Of a DNA stretch of 64,000 nucleotides, positions 10,001 to 18,266 are shown piece by piece (position 1 is the stretch's first letter; each line of letters begins with the position of its first letter). A model generated the notes under the pieces. That model did not search any database. It worked only from the letters and a program-made list of their open reading frames with translations, and was not told where the DNA came from. Source of the stretch: Sphingomonadales bacterium Ga0077531 (GTDB lineage: Bacteria > Pseudomonadota > Alphaproteobacteria > Sphingomonadales > Sphingomonadaceae). The translations under genes and the position numbers were made by a program. The stretch covers positions 1 through 64,000 of the forward strand of contig LNED01000013.1 in assembly GCA_001464915.1 (NCBI GenBank), in the 5' to 3' direction.

Positions 10001-10596
10001 CATTTTTGCAGCGCGGCGGGTTCCTTGCGGGTGGTGAACAGCCTGATCGCATCAATCACCCGGACATCATGCGTAGCCTCGGCTTCCTTGATCAAATCGG
10101 TCAGGACTTCGCGCGCCAGCAGGTCGCGCGTCCGGTCGTCCATCACCCGCGTGCCGGGCGCGAGGCCCGCTTCCTCAGGAAAATTGCCGATCAGGAACTG
10201 TGCAAAGGCATGAATCGTATCGATCCTGAGGCCGCCACCCGGACAATCGAGGACGCTAGCAAACATGCTGCGCGCACGTTCAAGCGTGGCGGGGCCGAAA
10301 TCTGCGCCAAGATAGCCCAATTCCTTGGCCAGCGTGCCTTCGGGCAAGCGCACCCAGCGTGCCAGCACTGCATTGATGCGGTTTGCCATTTCCGCCGCGC
10401 CGGCCTTGGTAAAGGTCAGGCACAGGATCTGCGACGGCGCGACGTCCTCGCGCAGCAGCAACCGCAGCACCCGGGCTGACAGCACCTGCGTCTTGCCGGT
10501 ACCAGCTGATGCTGACAGCCAGACGTTGTCTTCCGGATCAGCGGCCTTCAGCTGATTGTCCTGCAGCGGAAACACCAGCCCCCCGCCCCCGCTCAT
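7057..10596 (-). CDS. addA: Double-strand break repair helicase-nuclease subunit AddA
   Basis: AddA pairs with AddB as the RecBCD-like helicase-nuclease that resects double-strand DNA ends for RecA. At 1179 residues it is full length. UvrD-type motifs: Walker A SASAGTGKTQVLSARVLRLL near the N-terminus, ILIDEAQDTNQSQWDIVFAL (motif II), VGDYKQAIFGFQGTSP (motif III), VMTVHGSKGLQAPIVILADA (motif V), LLYVALTRAEEALFI (motif VI). The C-terminal PD-(D/E)XK nuclease core is VTVVDFKTSRRPP. I start at the ATG at 10596, whose ATGA overlaps the addB stop; the track start adds 12 codons inside addB. Confidence 0.97.
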   Translation of the reverse strand: MSGGGGLVFPLQDNQLKAADPEDNVWLSASAGTGKTQVLSARVLRLLLREDVAPSQILCLTFTKAGAAEMANRINAVLARWVRLPEGTLAKELGYLGADFGPATLERARSMFASVLDCPGGGLRIDTIHAFAQFLIGNFPEEAGLAPGTRVMDDRTRDLLAREVLTDLIKEAEATHDVRVIDAIRLFTTRKEPAALQKWLMRAADAHEMWHGRDAWLSPMDARVRQMLGMPADADAAWANEPLHPDIFPDDELLSILNALRQWGKASGDKAIAGIERWLRLEHCERASALDCLVGGVLNAELLPNGNLRHAVKFDPDFVTNQQTVGSALEEVEIRQGLLATAEIVIAALEIGRAFALRWEARKAREGLLDFADLIRKAAHLLGNSEAADWIRYKLDRHFDHILIDEAQDTNQSQWDIVFALIDDFFSGEGARGDKLRTIFTVGDYKQAIFGFQGTSPENFARAKAKVEKRIFQARDGIRASRNNRREPGWQELDLGQSFRTANVVLDFVNRMIALLGFAEFGLDKPSADHVGAERPGLVTLWPPIVPEQGDSDDDDEGSDSESSDWLPRHDAVLADKIARQVQHWLSPHGEPFVLAKGTRRHAQAGDIMVLVQKRKELAAQIVAKLHARGVPVAGVDRLRLGAPLAVKDVLAALRFAAQPLDDLSLANLLASPLIGWSQDDILAYVPRPEKVRLWNHVRRDDAPPQVVATADKLRELLRLADYQTPQALISWLLTGPWQGRARLVERLGSEANDPLDELINTAFAFEAEHWPSLARFLTWFDAGTGDLKRDSDSSTGQVRVMTVHGSKGLQAPIVILADATGEPGQAGDLALDDDAFGTAADHERVREVPLPPLNKDERKGRISEAAEVAKASAQQEHSRLLYVALTRAEEALFIGGSLNKREAKKGVPHDESWYTRLAPLFDGPEIVDPVWSWRKEWGYRAEPLVPDDAAALVEQTVPDLPHWMVTPIGPEPRPPRPLAPSNAGEDTGAEPPLPPDAMRDAARRGSLIHMLLERLPDVPTDDRAAVAGGWLARQAGDLTETVRKEILASALGVLNHPDFAALFSPQALAEVPLAATVGGVVVAGTADRLLIEDARVTVVDFKTSRRPPATAAAIPAATLRQMAAYVAALEAIYPDREVRAGVLYTHTPALFDLAPDALAAHKSGLQAAQQSYFPLAIE

Positions 10597-13500
10597 GCGC
10601 CGTCTTCCTTGTCGGTCAGGGTTGTCACCCATTCATCCAAACGCATCAGCTGGTCATATTCGTTGTAGCCTTTGTAGTCGGGGTTTTCGCGGGCAGTGAA
10701 CGGCTCTCGACCCTTGATGTAATCGCGGATCGCTTCGGAAAGTTTGACGGCATGGTGTGGGAGAAACGCCTCGGGCAGCAGTCCGCCTTCTCGCGATGAA
10801 AGCTTCATCGGACTCTCGCGTTTGCCGAAGCTCCCATCTTTTCTGGCGAATGACCAATACTCAAAACGTGATGCGTAACCGGTCACCACTTGCCCGGTTT
10901 TCGGGTTCTCGAACCGACCGTGCTGGGCGATCAAACCGAGCATACCGAGTTGCAGCGCAAAGCCTGCCTCAACCTCCCGCTTGCTCGGCACGCGACCGGT
11001 CTTGTAGTCAACTATTGCGAGCGTGCCGTCCGCCAGCTTATCAATGCGGTCTGCCCGGCCAATAACTTTTACGCCATCAAACGTCATTATGCCTGAAATC
11101 TCTGTCGCAAGGACGGCGCGATCATCGGCCTGATCGGCATCAACCCACGCTTCGAACCGCTCCAGCGCCTCAATCAGGCGCGGCTGCCAAAGCGCGCGGA
11201 ATAACGGGTGAACCCGCGCGGCGGCAAACTGCGCTGCTGCGAAGGGCGCGATCGGCAGAGCAGGATCTGACTCGCGCGCCCTATGCCACTTGTCGAGGAT
11301 ATCGTGCACCAACGTGCCCCGCAGCGCCGGGTCGCTGAACGGATCGGCAGCGAGCGGCTGCAACTGTCTGAGGTCGAGGATCGCCTGTGCATAGAACTGG
11401 TAGGGATCGCCCAACAACCGATCAAGTGCTGTGACCTTGATCGTCACATCGCGTAAATTTGCTGCCGGATCAGGCGCAGGGCGCTGGTAAGCGGCGGCCC
11501 TGGGTCTGTCGCGGTCGAGATAGGGAAGCAGCGCCGGGATGGTGGTTTCTCGGTGCTCCTTGGCCAGATCATCGCCCAGCAGGGCCTCAACCCGCAGCAG
11601 GAACCGCGAAGGCAGCGTCGGCCCTTCGGCGTCGCGCAGGCTGCGGCTCAGCACCACCTGCGGCGCGCCCAGCGCTCCGGCAAGGTCATGGGCGGCAAGC
11701 CCGATGCGGAACTCCGCTCCGGGCACGCCCAACGCACGCAGAACAGCCGGTGCAAGCAGCGGATCAGCGGCAGGTGGCTGCGGCCAGCTGCCTTCATTCA
11801 GCCCGGCGCAGACCACCATATCAGCCCGCGCCATGCGCGCTTCAAGCAAGCCATATATCGCCACGCGCGGATGCCCGCCATAACCGGGGCGCACCGCGAC
11901 TTCGTCCATTGCATCACGAAGGATGCCGGCGATGTCGGTGCTTTCGATCTCGGTGCCGAGCGCCTCCGCATGACCGCGCAATTCTTCGATCATCGTGCCG
12001 AGCGCGCGGCCATCCTCACGTTCCCACACCAGTGATCCGGCGACGGTCTCGGCGGCCGCTGCCAGTACAGCAAGAGCATCGGATAGCGCGATCCGCAGGG
12101 GCCATTCGGTCAGCGGCGCAATCAGCGTCTCGGCTTCGGCCCACCATTCCGTCACGCCAGCCTTGTCCGCCGCCTTACGCAGCGGATCAAGACCGGGAGC
12201 TGGCGCTGGACCGCGCAACTGCCGGTCAAATGCGCGCAGGCCAATCAGCCAAGCGCGGCGCGCATCCCCGTCACCGCCGCGCACCAGCGGGTGGCCGAAG
12301 GCTGCGATCAGATTGGATGGATCAGGGCCATGCGCCGCAATCTCGGCCAATAACCCGACAAGCCTCCCTGCCGGGGTGAGTGACAAGGGCTGCCCGGCGG
12401 TGTCATCTGCGGTGATGTTCCAGCGCGTCAAATGCTGCGTCACCCGCCGCGCCAGACCACGATCTGGGGTCACGACCGCGATGCGCAGTTCGGGCTGCTC
12501 CAGCGCCTCGCGCACCAGCAGCGCAATCGCCTGCGCCTCGACTTCAATGGTCGCGCTGGTCATCAACCGCACGCCTGCCAAGCGCCGATTTTCTGCCTCC
12601 AGCTTGGCCCATGATCGGCTCGCTTGCGGCGGCAAAAACAGCGAGGAAATCGCGCGGCTGCGCGCCGGCTCTGCCGCTGAAATCCCGCGCCGATGCCACT
12701 GCTGCACCTCGGCGCGGTTCACTCCCATGCGGTTCAAGAGCAGTTTGAGATGGTACTGTGGGTGCGACAGCGCATCGTCTGACCCGAACACTGCTCCGCC
12801 GGGTTCATCCGACGCGCCTGCTCTGCCAAGCTCATCCCAGGCGGCATCGTTCATCGCCATATCAAGGTCGGGCAGCACCACAGCGCCTTGGGGCATGTCG
12901 GCGACTACGCGCAGCAACCGCGCCAGCGCAGGAGACGCGCTCGTCACCCCCGCAGCAACAATCGGAAACGGCGGCGGCGCCTGTTGCCACCGCCGCGCAG
13001 CGCGATCAAACAGCAAATTTCGCCGGGTCGCGGCATCGACCTCGCCGCGCACATCAAGCTCTATTTGCCAACGCGCGTTGACCCGAGCGAAAAGGCGGAT
13101 GGCGCGCTTCCAATGTTCGGCCACTCCCGCAACGCTGTCCAGCACCTGATCGTCGAGCAGGTCACCAGCAGTCTTTTCCTCAACCAGCAGCCGGTCCATC
13201 GCGCGCGCCATTTCGCGCGCCAGATTGAGGCGCGCCCGGCCCGGCAGCGATTCCATGCCTTCCGCCGCGCGCTCTTCGGCAATCAACCTGTCCAGCGACA
13301 GCCAGCGTCGCACGGGATCGCATGCCGGGGGAATGTCTGCCGCCCCCAGCGGATCGAGCGCCGCACCCAGCTTCTCATCAAGATCGAGATCACCGACCGC
13401 AATCATGCGTGGCATCAAAAGCCCGCTTTCACCCGCATCGCCAGCATGGCGTATGAAGGCTTCGGACAGCGTGCGTGCCGCGCGGCTTGAAGGCACCAAC

Positions 13501-13631
13501 AGCGTCAGGCGGGCAAGGCCGAAGCCGGGTTCGCGATAACGCGGCACCAAACCGGCGACCAGCGCGTCGGCGAAGCCGCGGTGCGCAGCGATGGAGTATA
13601 CAAGGGGCCCAATCCGGCGCGGCTCAGCCAC
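10593..13631 (-). CDS. addB: Double-strand break repair nuclease subunit AddB
   Basis: Partner of AddA. 1012 residues from a GTG start at 13631 that lies within the end of murU (eight-base overlap, GTGGCTGA); the track extends 94 codons upstream into murU frame shadow (arginine-rich, not family-like). AddB here resembles the alphaproteobacterial form: an inactive helicase-like N-terminal half (LVPSSRAARTLSEAFIRHAG) and a C-terminal nuclease domain with LAIVDYKTGRVPSKREVEAG, the Asp-x-Lys catalytic core, followed by QLGMLGLIAQHG. It is translationally coupled to addA through ATGA. Sure of family and of coupling; the GTG start is inferred. Confidence 0.95.
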   Translation of the reverse strand: MAEPRRIGPLVYSIAAHRGFADALVAGLVPRYREPGFGLARLTLLVPSSRAARTLSEAFIRHAGDAGESGLLMPRMIAVGDLDLDEKLGAALDPLGAADIPPACDPVRRWLSLDRLIAEERAAEGMESLPGRARLNLAREMARAMDRLLVEEKTAGDLLDDQVLDSVAGVAEHWKRAIRLFARVNARWQIELDVRGEVDAATRRNLLFDRAARRWQQAPPPFPIVAAGVTSASPALARLLRVVADMPQGAVVLPDLDMAMNDAAWDELGRAGASDEPGGAVFGSDDALSHPQYHLKLLLNRMGVNRAEVQQWHRRGISAAEPARSRAISSLFLPPQASRSWAKLEAENRRLAGVRLMTSATIEVEAQAIALLVREALEQPELRIAVVTPDRGLARRVTQHLTRWNITADDTAGQPLSLTPAGRLVGLLAEIAAHGPDPSNLIAAFGHPLVRGGDGDARRAWLIGLRAFDRQLRGPAPAPGLDPLRKAADKAGVTEWWAEAETLIAPLTEWPLRIALSDALAVLAAAAETVAGSLVWEREDGRALGTMIEELRGHAEALGTEIESTDIAGILRDAMDEVAVRPGYGGHPRVAIYGLLEARMARADMVVCAGLNEGSWPQPPAADPLLAPAVLRALGVPGAEFRIGLAAHDLAGALGAPQVVLSRSLRDAEGPTLPSRFLLRVEALLGDDLAKEHRETTIPALLPYLDRDRPRAAAYQRPAPDPAANLRDVTIKVTALDRLLGDPYQFYAQAILDLRQLQPLAADPFSDPALRGTLVHDILDKWHRARESDPALPIAPFAAAQFAAARVHPLFRALWQPRLIEALERFEAWVDADQADDRAVLATEISGIMTFDGVKVIGRADRIDKLADGTLAIVDYKTGRVPSKREVEAGFALQLGMLGLIAQHGRFENPKTGQVVTGYASRFEYWSFARKDGSFGKRESPMKLSSREGGLLPEAFLPHHAVKLSEAIRDYIKGREPFTARENPDYKGYNEYDQLMRLDEWVTTLTDKEDGA

Positions 13632-14340
13632 CCTGGAGCGCCTCCTCGGTCGGGCGGATCGCGTCAGGCGTGCCGACTTCGAACCACAGGCCAGTGAAGG
13701 ACATGCCGAAAAGCCGCCCCTCCTCCATCGCCCGGTTCCAGAGGATATTGGTTGAAAATGGCCCCTCGGGCGCATCGCGCAGAAGGCGGTGGGATACCAG
13801 CTGAATTCCGGTGTAGATGAACGGCGCGATGCGTCCGTCACGGCGGCGCGACAGCTTGCCCAGCGGATCCATATGGAAGTCACCGGGCCCGCTAAAATTG
13901 ACCGCTCGCGCATGCGGCACCACCAGCAGCAGCGCGTCCATTGTATCCGGATCCCAGCGGCGCGAAAGATCGTGGAACGCGCTTTTCGGCCCGTCGAGCC
14001 AGATGTTGTCAGCGTTCAAGGCAAAGAACGGATCGGGCAAGTCCTGGCGCGCGCGCGCCATCCCGCCCCCGGTTTCCAGAAGCAACGCCCGTTCGTCCGA
14101 AACGGTGACCTTAGGCACATCGCGCGCGAGCACATGGGCTTCCAGCGCATCGGCAAGATAGTGCACATTCACCACTGCGCGCGCCACGCCAGCTTCGCTT
14201 AGCCGGTCGAGCGCATGGTCGATCAACGCCTTCCCTGCCACCCGCACCAGCGGTTTGGGTTGGCTGGCGGTCAGCGGTCGCATCCGTTTGCCAAGCCCGG
14301 CGGCAAGGATCATCGCTGTGTCGGAGGCGAGCACACTCAC
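13624..14340 (-). CDS. murU: N-acetylmuramate alpha-1-phosphate uridylyltransferase MurU
   Basis: MurU converts MurNAc-1-phosphate and UTP to UDP-MurNAc, the last step of the cell-wall recycling shortcut that bypasses de novo synthesis and MurA, the fosfomycin target. The 238-residue protein begins at a GTG at 14340 overlapping the amgK stop (GTGA). The nucleotidyltransferase signature MILAAGLGKRMRPLTASQPK is at the N-terminus, followed by KPLVRVAGKALIDHALDRL; FFALNADNIWLDGP carries the expected metal-binding aspartate. Adjacency with AmgK makes MurU more likely than a generic sugar-nucleotide transferase. Confidence 0.93.
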   Translation of the reverse strand: MSVLASDTAMILAAGLGKRMRPLTASQPKPLVRVAGKALIDHALDRLSEAGVARAVVNVHYLADALEAHVLARDVPKVTVSDERALLLETGGGMARARQDLPDPFFALNADNIWLDGPKSAFHDLSRRWDPDTMDALLLVVPHARAVNFSGPGDFHMDPLGKLSRRRDGRIAPFIYTGIQLVSHRLLRDAPEGPFSTNILWNRAMEEGRLFGMSFTGLWFEVGTPDAIRPTEEALQGG

Positions 14341-15323
14341 GCGGAAACGGCCCCGAAAGCAGCGCGTAGCTCTAACGGGATATTGGCATCGAACCACCGC
14401 GCCACCGGAGCCAGCGCCGGATGCGCTAGATCGCGCTCCAACGCTGCCCATACGCGCGGAATCATCTCAAGGTACTTGGGCTTGCCATCCCGGCGGTCGA
14501 GCCGGGTAAAGATGCCGACGATCTTGGCGTTCCGCTGCGCGCCTAGGCGAGCGTAATCGGCGAGGAAATCGTCACTGCTCACCTCTGCGGCTTCGCAATA
14601 ATGCGCCAGCATCGCCGCCTCCAGCGCCTCCGGTACATCACGCCGCGCGTCTTGCAGCAGAGAGACAAGATCATAGGCCGGATGGCCGACCAGCGCGTCC
14701 TGAAAATCGATCAGCCCCTGCGGCGCTCCCGCTTGCCCGCCAAGCAGCATGATGTTTTCAGCATGATAATCTCGCAGCACTGTGACGCCGGGGTTCTGGC
14801 GGGCGAGCATGGGCGAAAGCACATCTTCCCACGCCGCCGCATAGCCACCTGCGTCCGCAGTCAAACCCTGCGCAGGGCAATACCACTCGGTGAACAACGC
14901 CGCCTCGCGCAGATAGCCCGCCATGTCATAGGGCGCGAACGGCCCCGACGGCAGGCGATGGAGCGAAACCAACGCCTCGACGGCTGCCGCATAGGCCGCG
15001 TGTTCATCGGTCGGATGCTCATCAAGCCAATCGCGCATCCGGTCATTGCCAAAGTCTTCGGTCAAGACCCATCCGTGCGCCGCATCCTCGGCAAGGATCG
15101 CAGGTGCGCGCATCCCATTAGCATTCAACCATTGGGCTACGTGCAAGAACGGCGAAGGGTCTTCGTGCGGCGGCGGCGCATGCATCAGCATTGCCGTTTC
15201 GTCCGGTCGGGAGAGCCGGAAATACCGCCGGAACGAGGCATCGCCGGGCAACGGATCAATCGCCGCTCCCTCCCATCCAGCGCGGACGATAAATTCAGCA
15301 AGGCCTTGGGGAAGCATGTTCAT
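14337..15323 (-). CDS. amgK: N-acetylmuramate/N-acetylglucosamine anomeric kinase AmgK
   Basis: 328-residue aminoglycoside-phosphotransferase-fold kinase. Family motifs: ALLVLRDYHAENIMLL-like catalytic loop (seen as VTVLRDYHAENIMLLGG) and QGLIDFQDALVGHPAYDLVSL, which holds the metal-binding aspartate. AmgK phosphorylates MurNAc or GlcNAc at the anomeric carbon, giving the substrate of MurU. The start at 15323 (MNMLPQGLAEFIVRAGW) overlaps the tsaE stop as ATGA; the track's longer start lies inside tsaE. With murU it forms the two-gene MurNAc salvage unit; intrinsic fosfomycin tolerance would be predicted from this pathway but is not shown by sequence. Confidence 0.92.
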   Translation of the reverse strand: MNMLPQGLAEFIVRAGWEGAAIDPLPGDASFRRYFRLSRPDETAMLMHAPPPHEDPSPFLHVAQWLNANGMRAPAILAEDAAHGWVLTEDFGNDRMRDWLDEHPTDEHAAYAAAVEALVSLHRLPSGPFAPYDMAGYLREAALFTEWYCPAQGLTADAGGYAAAWEDVLSPMLARQNPGVTVLRDYHAENIMLLGGQAGAPQGLIDFQDALVGHPAYDLVSLLQDARRDVPEALEAAMLAHYCEAAEVSSDDFLADYARLGAQRNAKIVGIFTRLDRRDGKPKYLEMIPRVWAALERDLAHPALAPVARWFDANIPLELRAAFGAVSA

Positions 15324-15796
15324 GGCATTCGCCCTACCCAATCTGCGCCGCCGCGGGCAATCGCAATCCGTCCGCCCGCGCCGCTTTCCCCCACCAATTC
15401 GCCAACCACTTCGAGCGTGATCGAAAGGCACCCCGGTTCATGCGCGAACCCACCCGCATGATCAGGCCATTCAGCGAGCAGCACCGCGCCCTCGCGGTAA
15501 TCGTCCAGCCCGATTTCGGCGAGTTCGTCGGGGTGCTTCAACCGGTAGAAATCGGCGTGCACTACCGGCAGGCGCAAATGCGGCGCGTCATATGTCTCGA
15601 TGATCGTGAATGTGGGCGACGGCACCTCGCCTTTATGCCCTAGCGCCGCCAGAATAGCGCGCGCCAAGGTGGTCTTGCCCGCCCCCAGCCCGCCGGTCAA
15701 CGCCACCACATCGCCCGCACGCACACGGGCGGCGATCGCAACGCCATAGGCTTGCATCGCGGCCAGATCGGGCAAAGGCGTGAGCACTTCACTCAC
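15320..15796 (-). CDS. tsaE: tRNA threonylcarbamoyladenosine biosynthesis ATPase TsaE
   Basis: 158 residues, the usual size of TsaE (YjeE), the ATPase that works with TsaB-TsaD in making t6A at position 37 of ANN-decoding tRNAs. The Walker A GGLGAGKTTLARAIL, the switch-like VPSPTFTIIETYDA, the HADFYRL motif and the LLAEWPDHAGG block are all present. It starts with a GTG at 15796 that overlaps the stop of divL (GTGA). Both its neighbours overlap it, so it is in the middle of a translationally coupled run. Confidence 0.96.
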   Translation of the reverse strand: MSEVLTPLPDLAAMQAYGVAIAARVRAGDVVALTGGLGAGKTTLARAILAALGHKGEVPSPTFTIIETYDAPHLRLPVVHADFYRLKHPDELAEIGLDDYREGAVLLAEWPDHAGGFAHEPGCLSITLEVVGELVGESGAGGRIAIARGGADWVGRMP

Positions 15797-18165
15797 GGCA
15801 GATGGATCGTTGCAGTGGTGCCAGTGCCTTTGCGGCTAGCGATTTCGAGCGTGCCATCATGCGCTTCGATCAATTGCCGGGCGAGCGGGATGCCGAGCCC
15901 GGTGCGACGTTCGGGCGCGCCGTCCTTGGTCGACTTCAACCCGCCCTGTGCACGGGCGAGTTCCTGCGTGCTCATGCCCCGACCATTGTCAGCGATCACG
16001 ATTTCGCAACCCCAGTCCGAGCCTTCGGGCGCCTTGCGCAGATCAATCACTATGCGCCCACCTTCGGGCGTACCGGCGATCGCGTTTTCGAGCAGATTGC
16101 CGAGCGCCCGGCCCATCTGGCGCGGATCGGCCTCCACCACCCGGCCCCGGCGGCCTTTCAGATCGAGGCTGAGGCCCGCCGCGATGATCGCCGCCTCTCG
16201 TTCGCGCACCAGTGTTGTGAGGAAGTCGAGCAGATCGACCCGTTCTTTGCGGATCGGTAGCAGCCCTGCCTCGCTCTGCGATAAGTCGAGCACGTTTTCG
16301 ACCTGTTCGGTCAGGCGCTCGACCGCGCTGAGGATCGCATCGACATATTCGCCTGCCTGCGCCGCGTCGCTCGCCACTCCGCTCTTGAGCAGTTCGGCAT
16401 AGCCGCCAATCGTGGTCAGTGGCGTGCGGAATTCATACGACATATTGGCGAGGAAGCGCGCCTTGACCGCGTCCGCTTCCTCCAGCGCCTCGGCCCGCTC
16501 ACGCAGAGCTTGCTCGGCCTTTTGTGAAGCCGTGATGTCGAGCACGGTCAACAGCCCATTGCCATCAGGCAGCGGGATCCCGGCGAACCGCAGCGTGCGC
16601 CCGTCCGCCAGATCGACCTGACCGCCCTTCTCGCGCCGATCAAGCGTGGCGGCGCGCACTGCTGCGCCAATCAGCCCAGCTTCTTCTGGCCGCACAAGAT
16701 TACGCCCAATGGCGTTCAGAAGTTCGTCCGCGCTCGGATGCTGGTCGAGCAGTTCGGTCGTCAGCCCCCAAGTGCCGGCAAAGCTGCGGTTCCACAACTG
16801 CACCGAACCATCGGGCGCAAAAATCGCCAGAGCTTCAAACAGGCTATCGAGCGTCGCGGTGCGGGTGCGCAATAGCGTGTCGCGCACAGCGGAGAGAGCA
16901 AGGCTTTCGGTGCGGTCTTCAGTGATCAGCACCAGCCCACCATCAGGCATCGGCTGCGCCACCACCCGGAGGTGCGTGCCACCGGGCAGCGGCCAGGCTT
17001 CCTCGCCAGTTTCTCGCATTCCGAACCACGCCTGCCGTTCGCGCCGCCACTCGGGAAAATCGCGCACTTCGGGCGTGCGTCCGCGTTCACGCGCCTCGGC
17101 CAGAAAGCGATCGAACGGCGTGAGCGCCTCAACCGCTTCATCGGTGAGTGAGAACAACCGTCGGAACGGACGATTGGCAAAGGTCAGGCGCTCTTCAGGG
17201 TCAAACTGCGCAACGCCGACCGACAGCTGGTCGAGCATCGCACGCTGCGCATCTCGGAACGCGCGGAATTCGCGGGCGACCTGCTGCTGTTCCTCAATAT
17301 CGATGGCATAGCCTGCCACGCCCTCCTGCCCCAAAGGCAGATCGCTGACCCGCAAAGTGCGCCGCGCGCCGTGAATGGTGGCGGCGACGATGCGCTCAGA
17401 TTTGCCTTGGCTCGCTAGCGAGGTGCCCGCGATTTCTGCCGGCGTTTGGCCGTCTTCAGGCTCAAGCAGTTCGATCTGGTTTTGCACGACTTCGGCGGCA
17501 CCTTCCCCGCCTACCGCGTCGACATAGGCCTGATTGACCAGTTGCAAGGTCAGGTCACTGCCCCGGAACCACATTGGCATTGGCGCAGCTTCGATCAGGC
17601 CAACCAGCGCAGCAAAATCGCCTGTCGCCCGCGACGCGGCGGCGCGCAGGCGGGCAAGTTCGGCATGGCTTTCGGTAAAGTCGAAAACCCAGACCAGCGC
17701 CGCCCCGCCCGGCGAAACCTGCGGATCGGCGAGCGTACCATAGAGTGCCAAACTGCGCTGCGATCCGGGCAGGTTGATTGCCATGCGGAATGGAGCCGCA
17801 CTTTTCTGCGTCGCCTGGACCCGCGCCCAGAGCTGATTGGCTTGCTCAGGCGATAGTCCGCCATTCTGGCCGCCGCCCTTCGCAACGGTGGCAGCGGGCG
17901 CGAGTTCACTCAGGTATTTGGGGATTGTCGCAAGGCCGAGCAACCGTGCCAGCTTGTCCGGCGCTTCGATCCGACCATCGACCCGCACCAACAACGGAAG
18001 CGCGGGTGAAATGTCGAGCAGCGCCTGCATCCGCTTGAGGCTGGATTTGAGCGCCTTGGCTCGCTTCATTCCCCGGTTGGCTCGCAGGATTACGACCGCC
18101 GCGCCCGCCGTCCATGCGGCGAGCATCAGTCCTATCAGCACAAGCAAAAGGGGCGAGACATCCAT
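15793..18165 (-). CDS. divL: DivL-type cell-cycle sensor kinase with tyrosine in place of the phospho-histidine
   Basis: 790 residues with one N-terminal membrane segment (LLLVLIGLMLAAWTAGAAVVIL), several PAS-like regions (about 180-520) and a kinase core. The dimerisation box reads NMSYEFRTPLTTIGGYAELL: the phospho-accepting histidine of the usual SHE(L/F)RTPL motif is tyrosine, at about residue 577. The ATPase part is intact (NLLENAI, ADNGRGMS, TGLGIPLARQLIEAHDG). Tyrosine here is the hallmark of DivL, the alphaproteobacterial regulator that reads DivK phosphorylation and controls the CckA-CtrA pathway; Caulobacter DivL is of similar size. Adjacency to tsaE fits. No receiver domain. Family and Tyr are seen; the cell-cycle role is from known DivL. 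Confidence 0.87.
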   Translation of the reverse strand: MDVSPLLLVLIGLMLAAWTAGAAVVILRANRGMKRAKALKSSLKRMQALLDISPALPLLVRVDGRIEAPDKLARLLGLATIPKYLSELAPAATVAKGGGQNGGLSPEQANQLWARVQATQKSAAPFRMAINLPGSQRSLALYGTLADPQVSPGGAALVWVFDFTESHAELARLRAAASRATGDFAALVGLIEAAPMPMWFRGSDLTLQLVNQAYVDAVGGEGAAEVVQNQIELLEPEDGQTPAEIAGTSLASQGKSERIVAATIHGARRTLRVSDLPLGQEGVAGYAIDIEEQQQVAREFRAFRDAQRAMLDQLSVGVAQFDPEERLTFANRPFRRLFSLTDEAVEALTPFDRFLAEARERGRTPEVRDFPEWRRERQAWFGMRETGEEAWPLPGGTHLRVVAQPMPDGGLVLITEDRTESLALSAVRDTLLRTRTATLDSLFEALAIFAPDGSVQLWNRSFAGTWGLTTELLDQHPSADELLNAIGRNLVRPEEAGLIGAAVRAATLDRREKGGQVDLADGRTLRFAGIPLPDGNGLLTVLDITASQKAEQALRERAEALEEADAVKARFLANMSYEFRTPLTTIGGYAELLKSGVASDAAQAGEYVDAILSAVERLTEQVENVLDLSQSEAGLLPIRKERVDLLDFLTTLVREREAAIIAAGLSLDLKGRRGRVVEADPRQMGRALGNLLENAIAGTPEGGRIVIDLRKAPEGSDWGCEIVIADNGRGMSTQELARAQGGLKSTKDGAPERRTGLGIPLARQLIEAHDGTLEIASRKGTGTTATIHLP

Positions 18166-18266
18166 AGCCTACCAGCTATGCGCGCCTGCGCCCCAGTGCA
18201 ACGGCGATAACCCCGCCCGCCCCCAGCCCCGTTCAAAAACAGGTGAGGACGAGCGGATTTATACCA

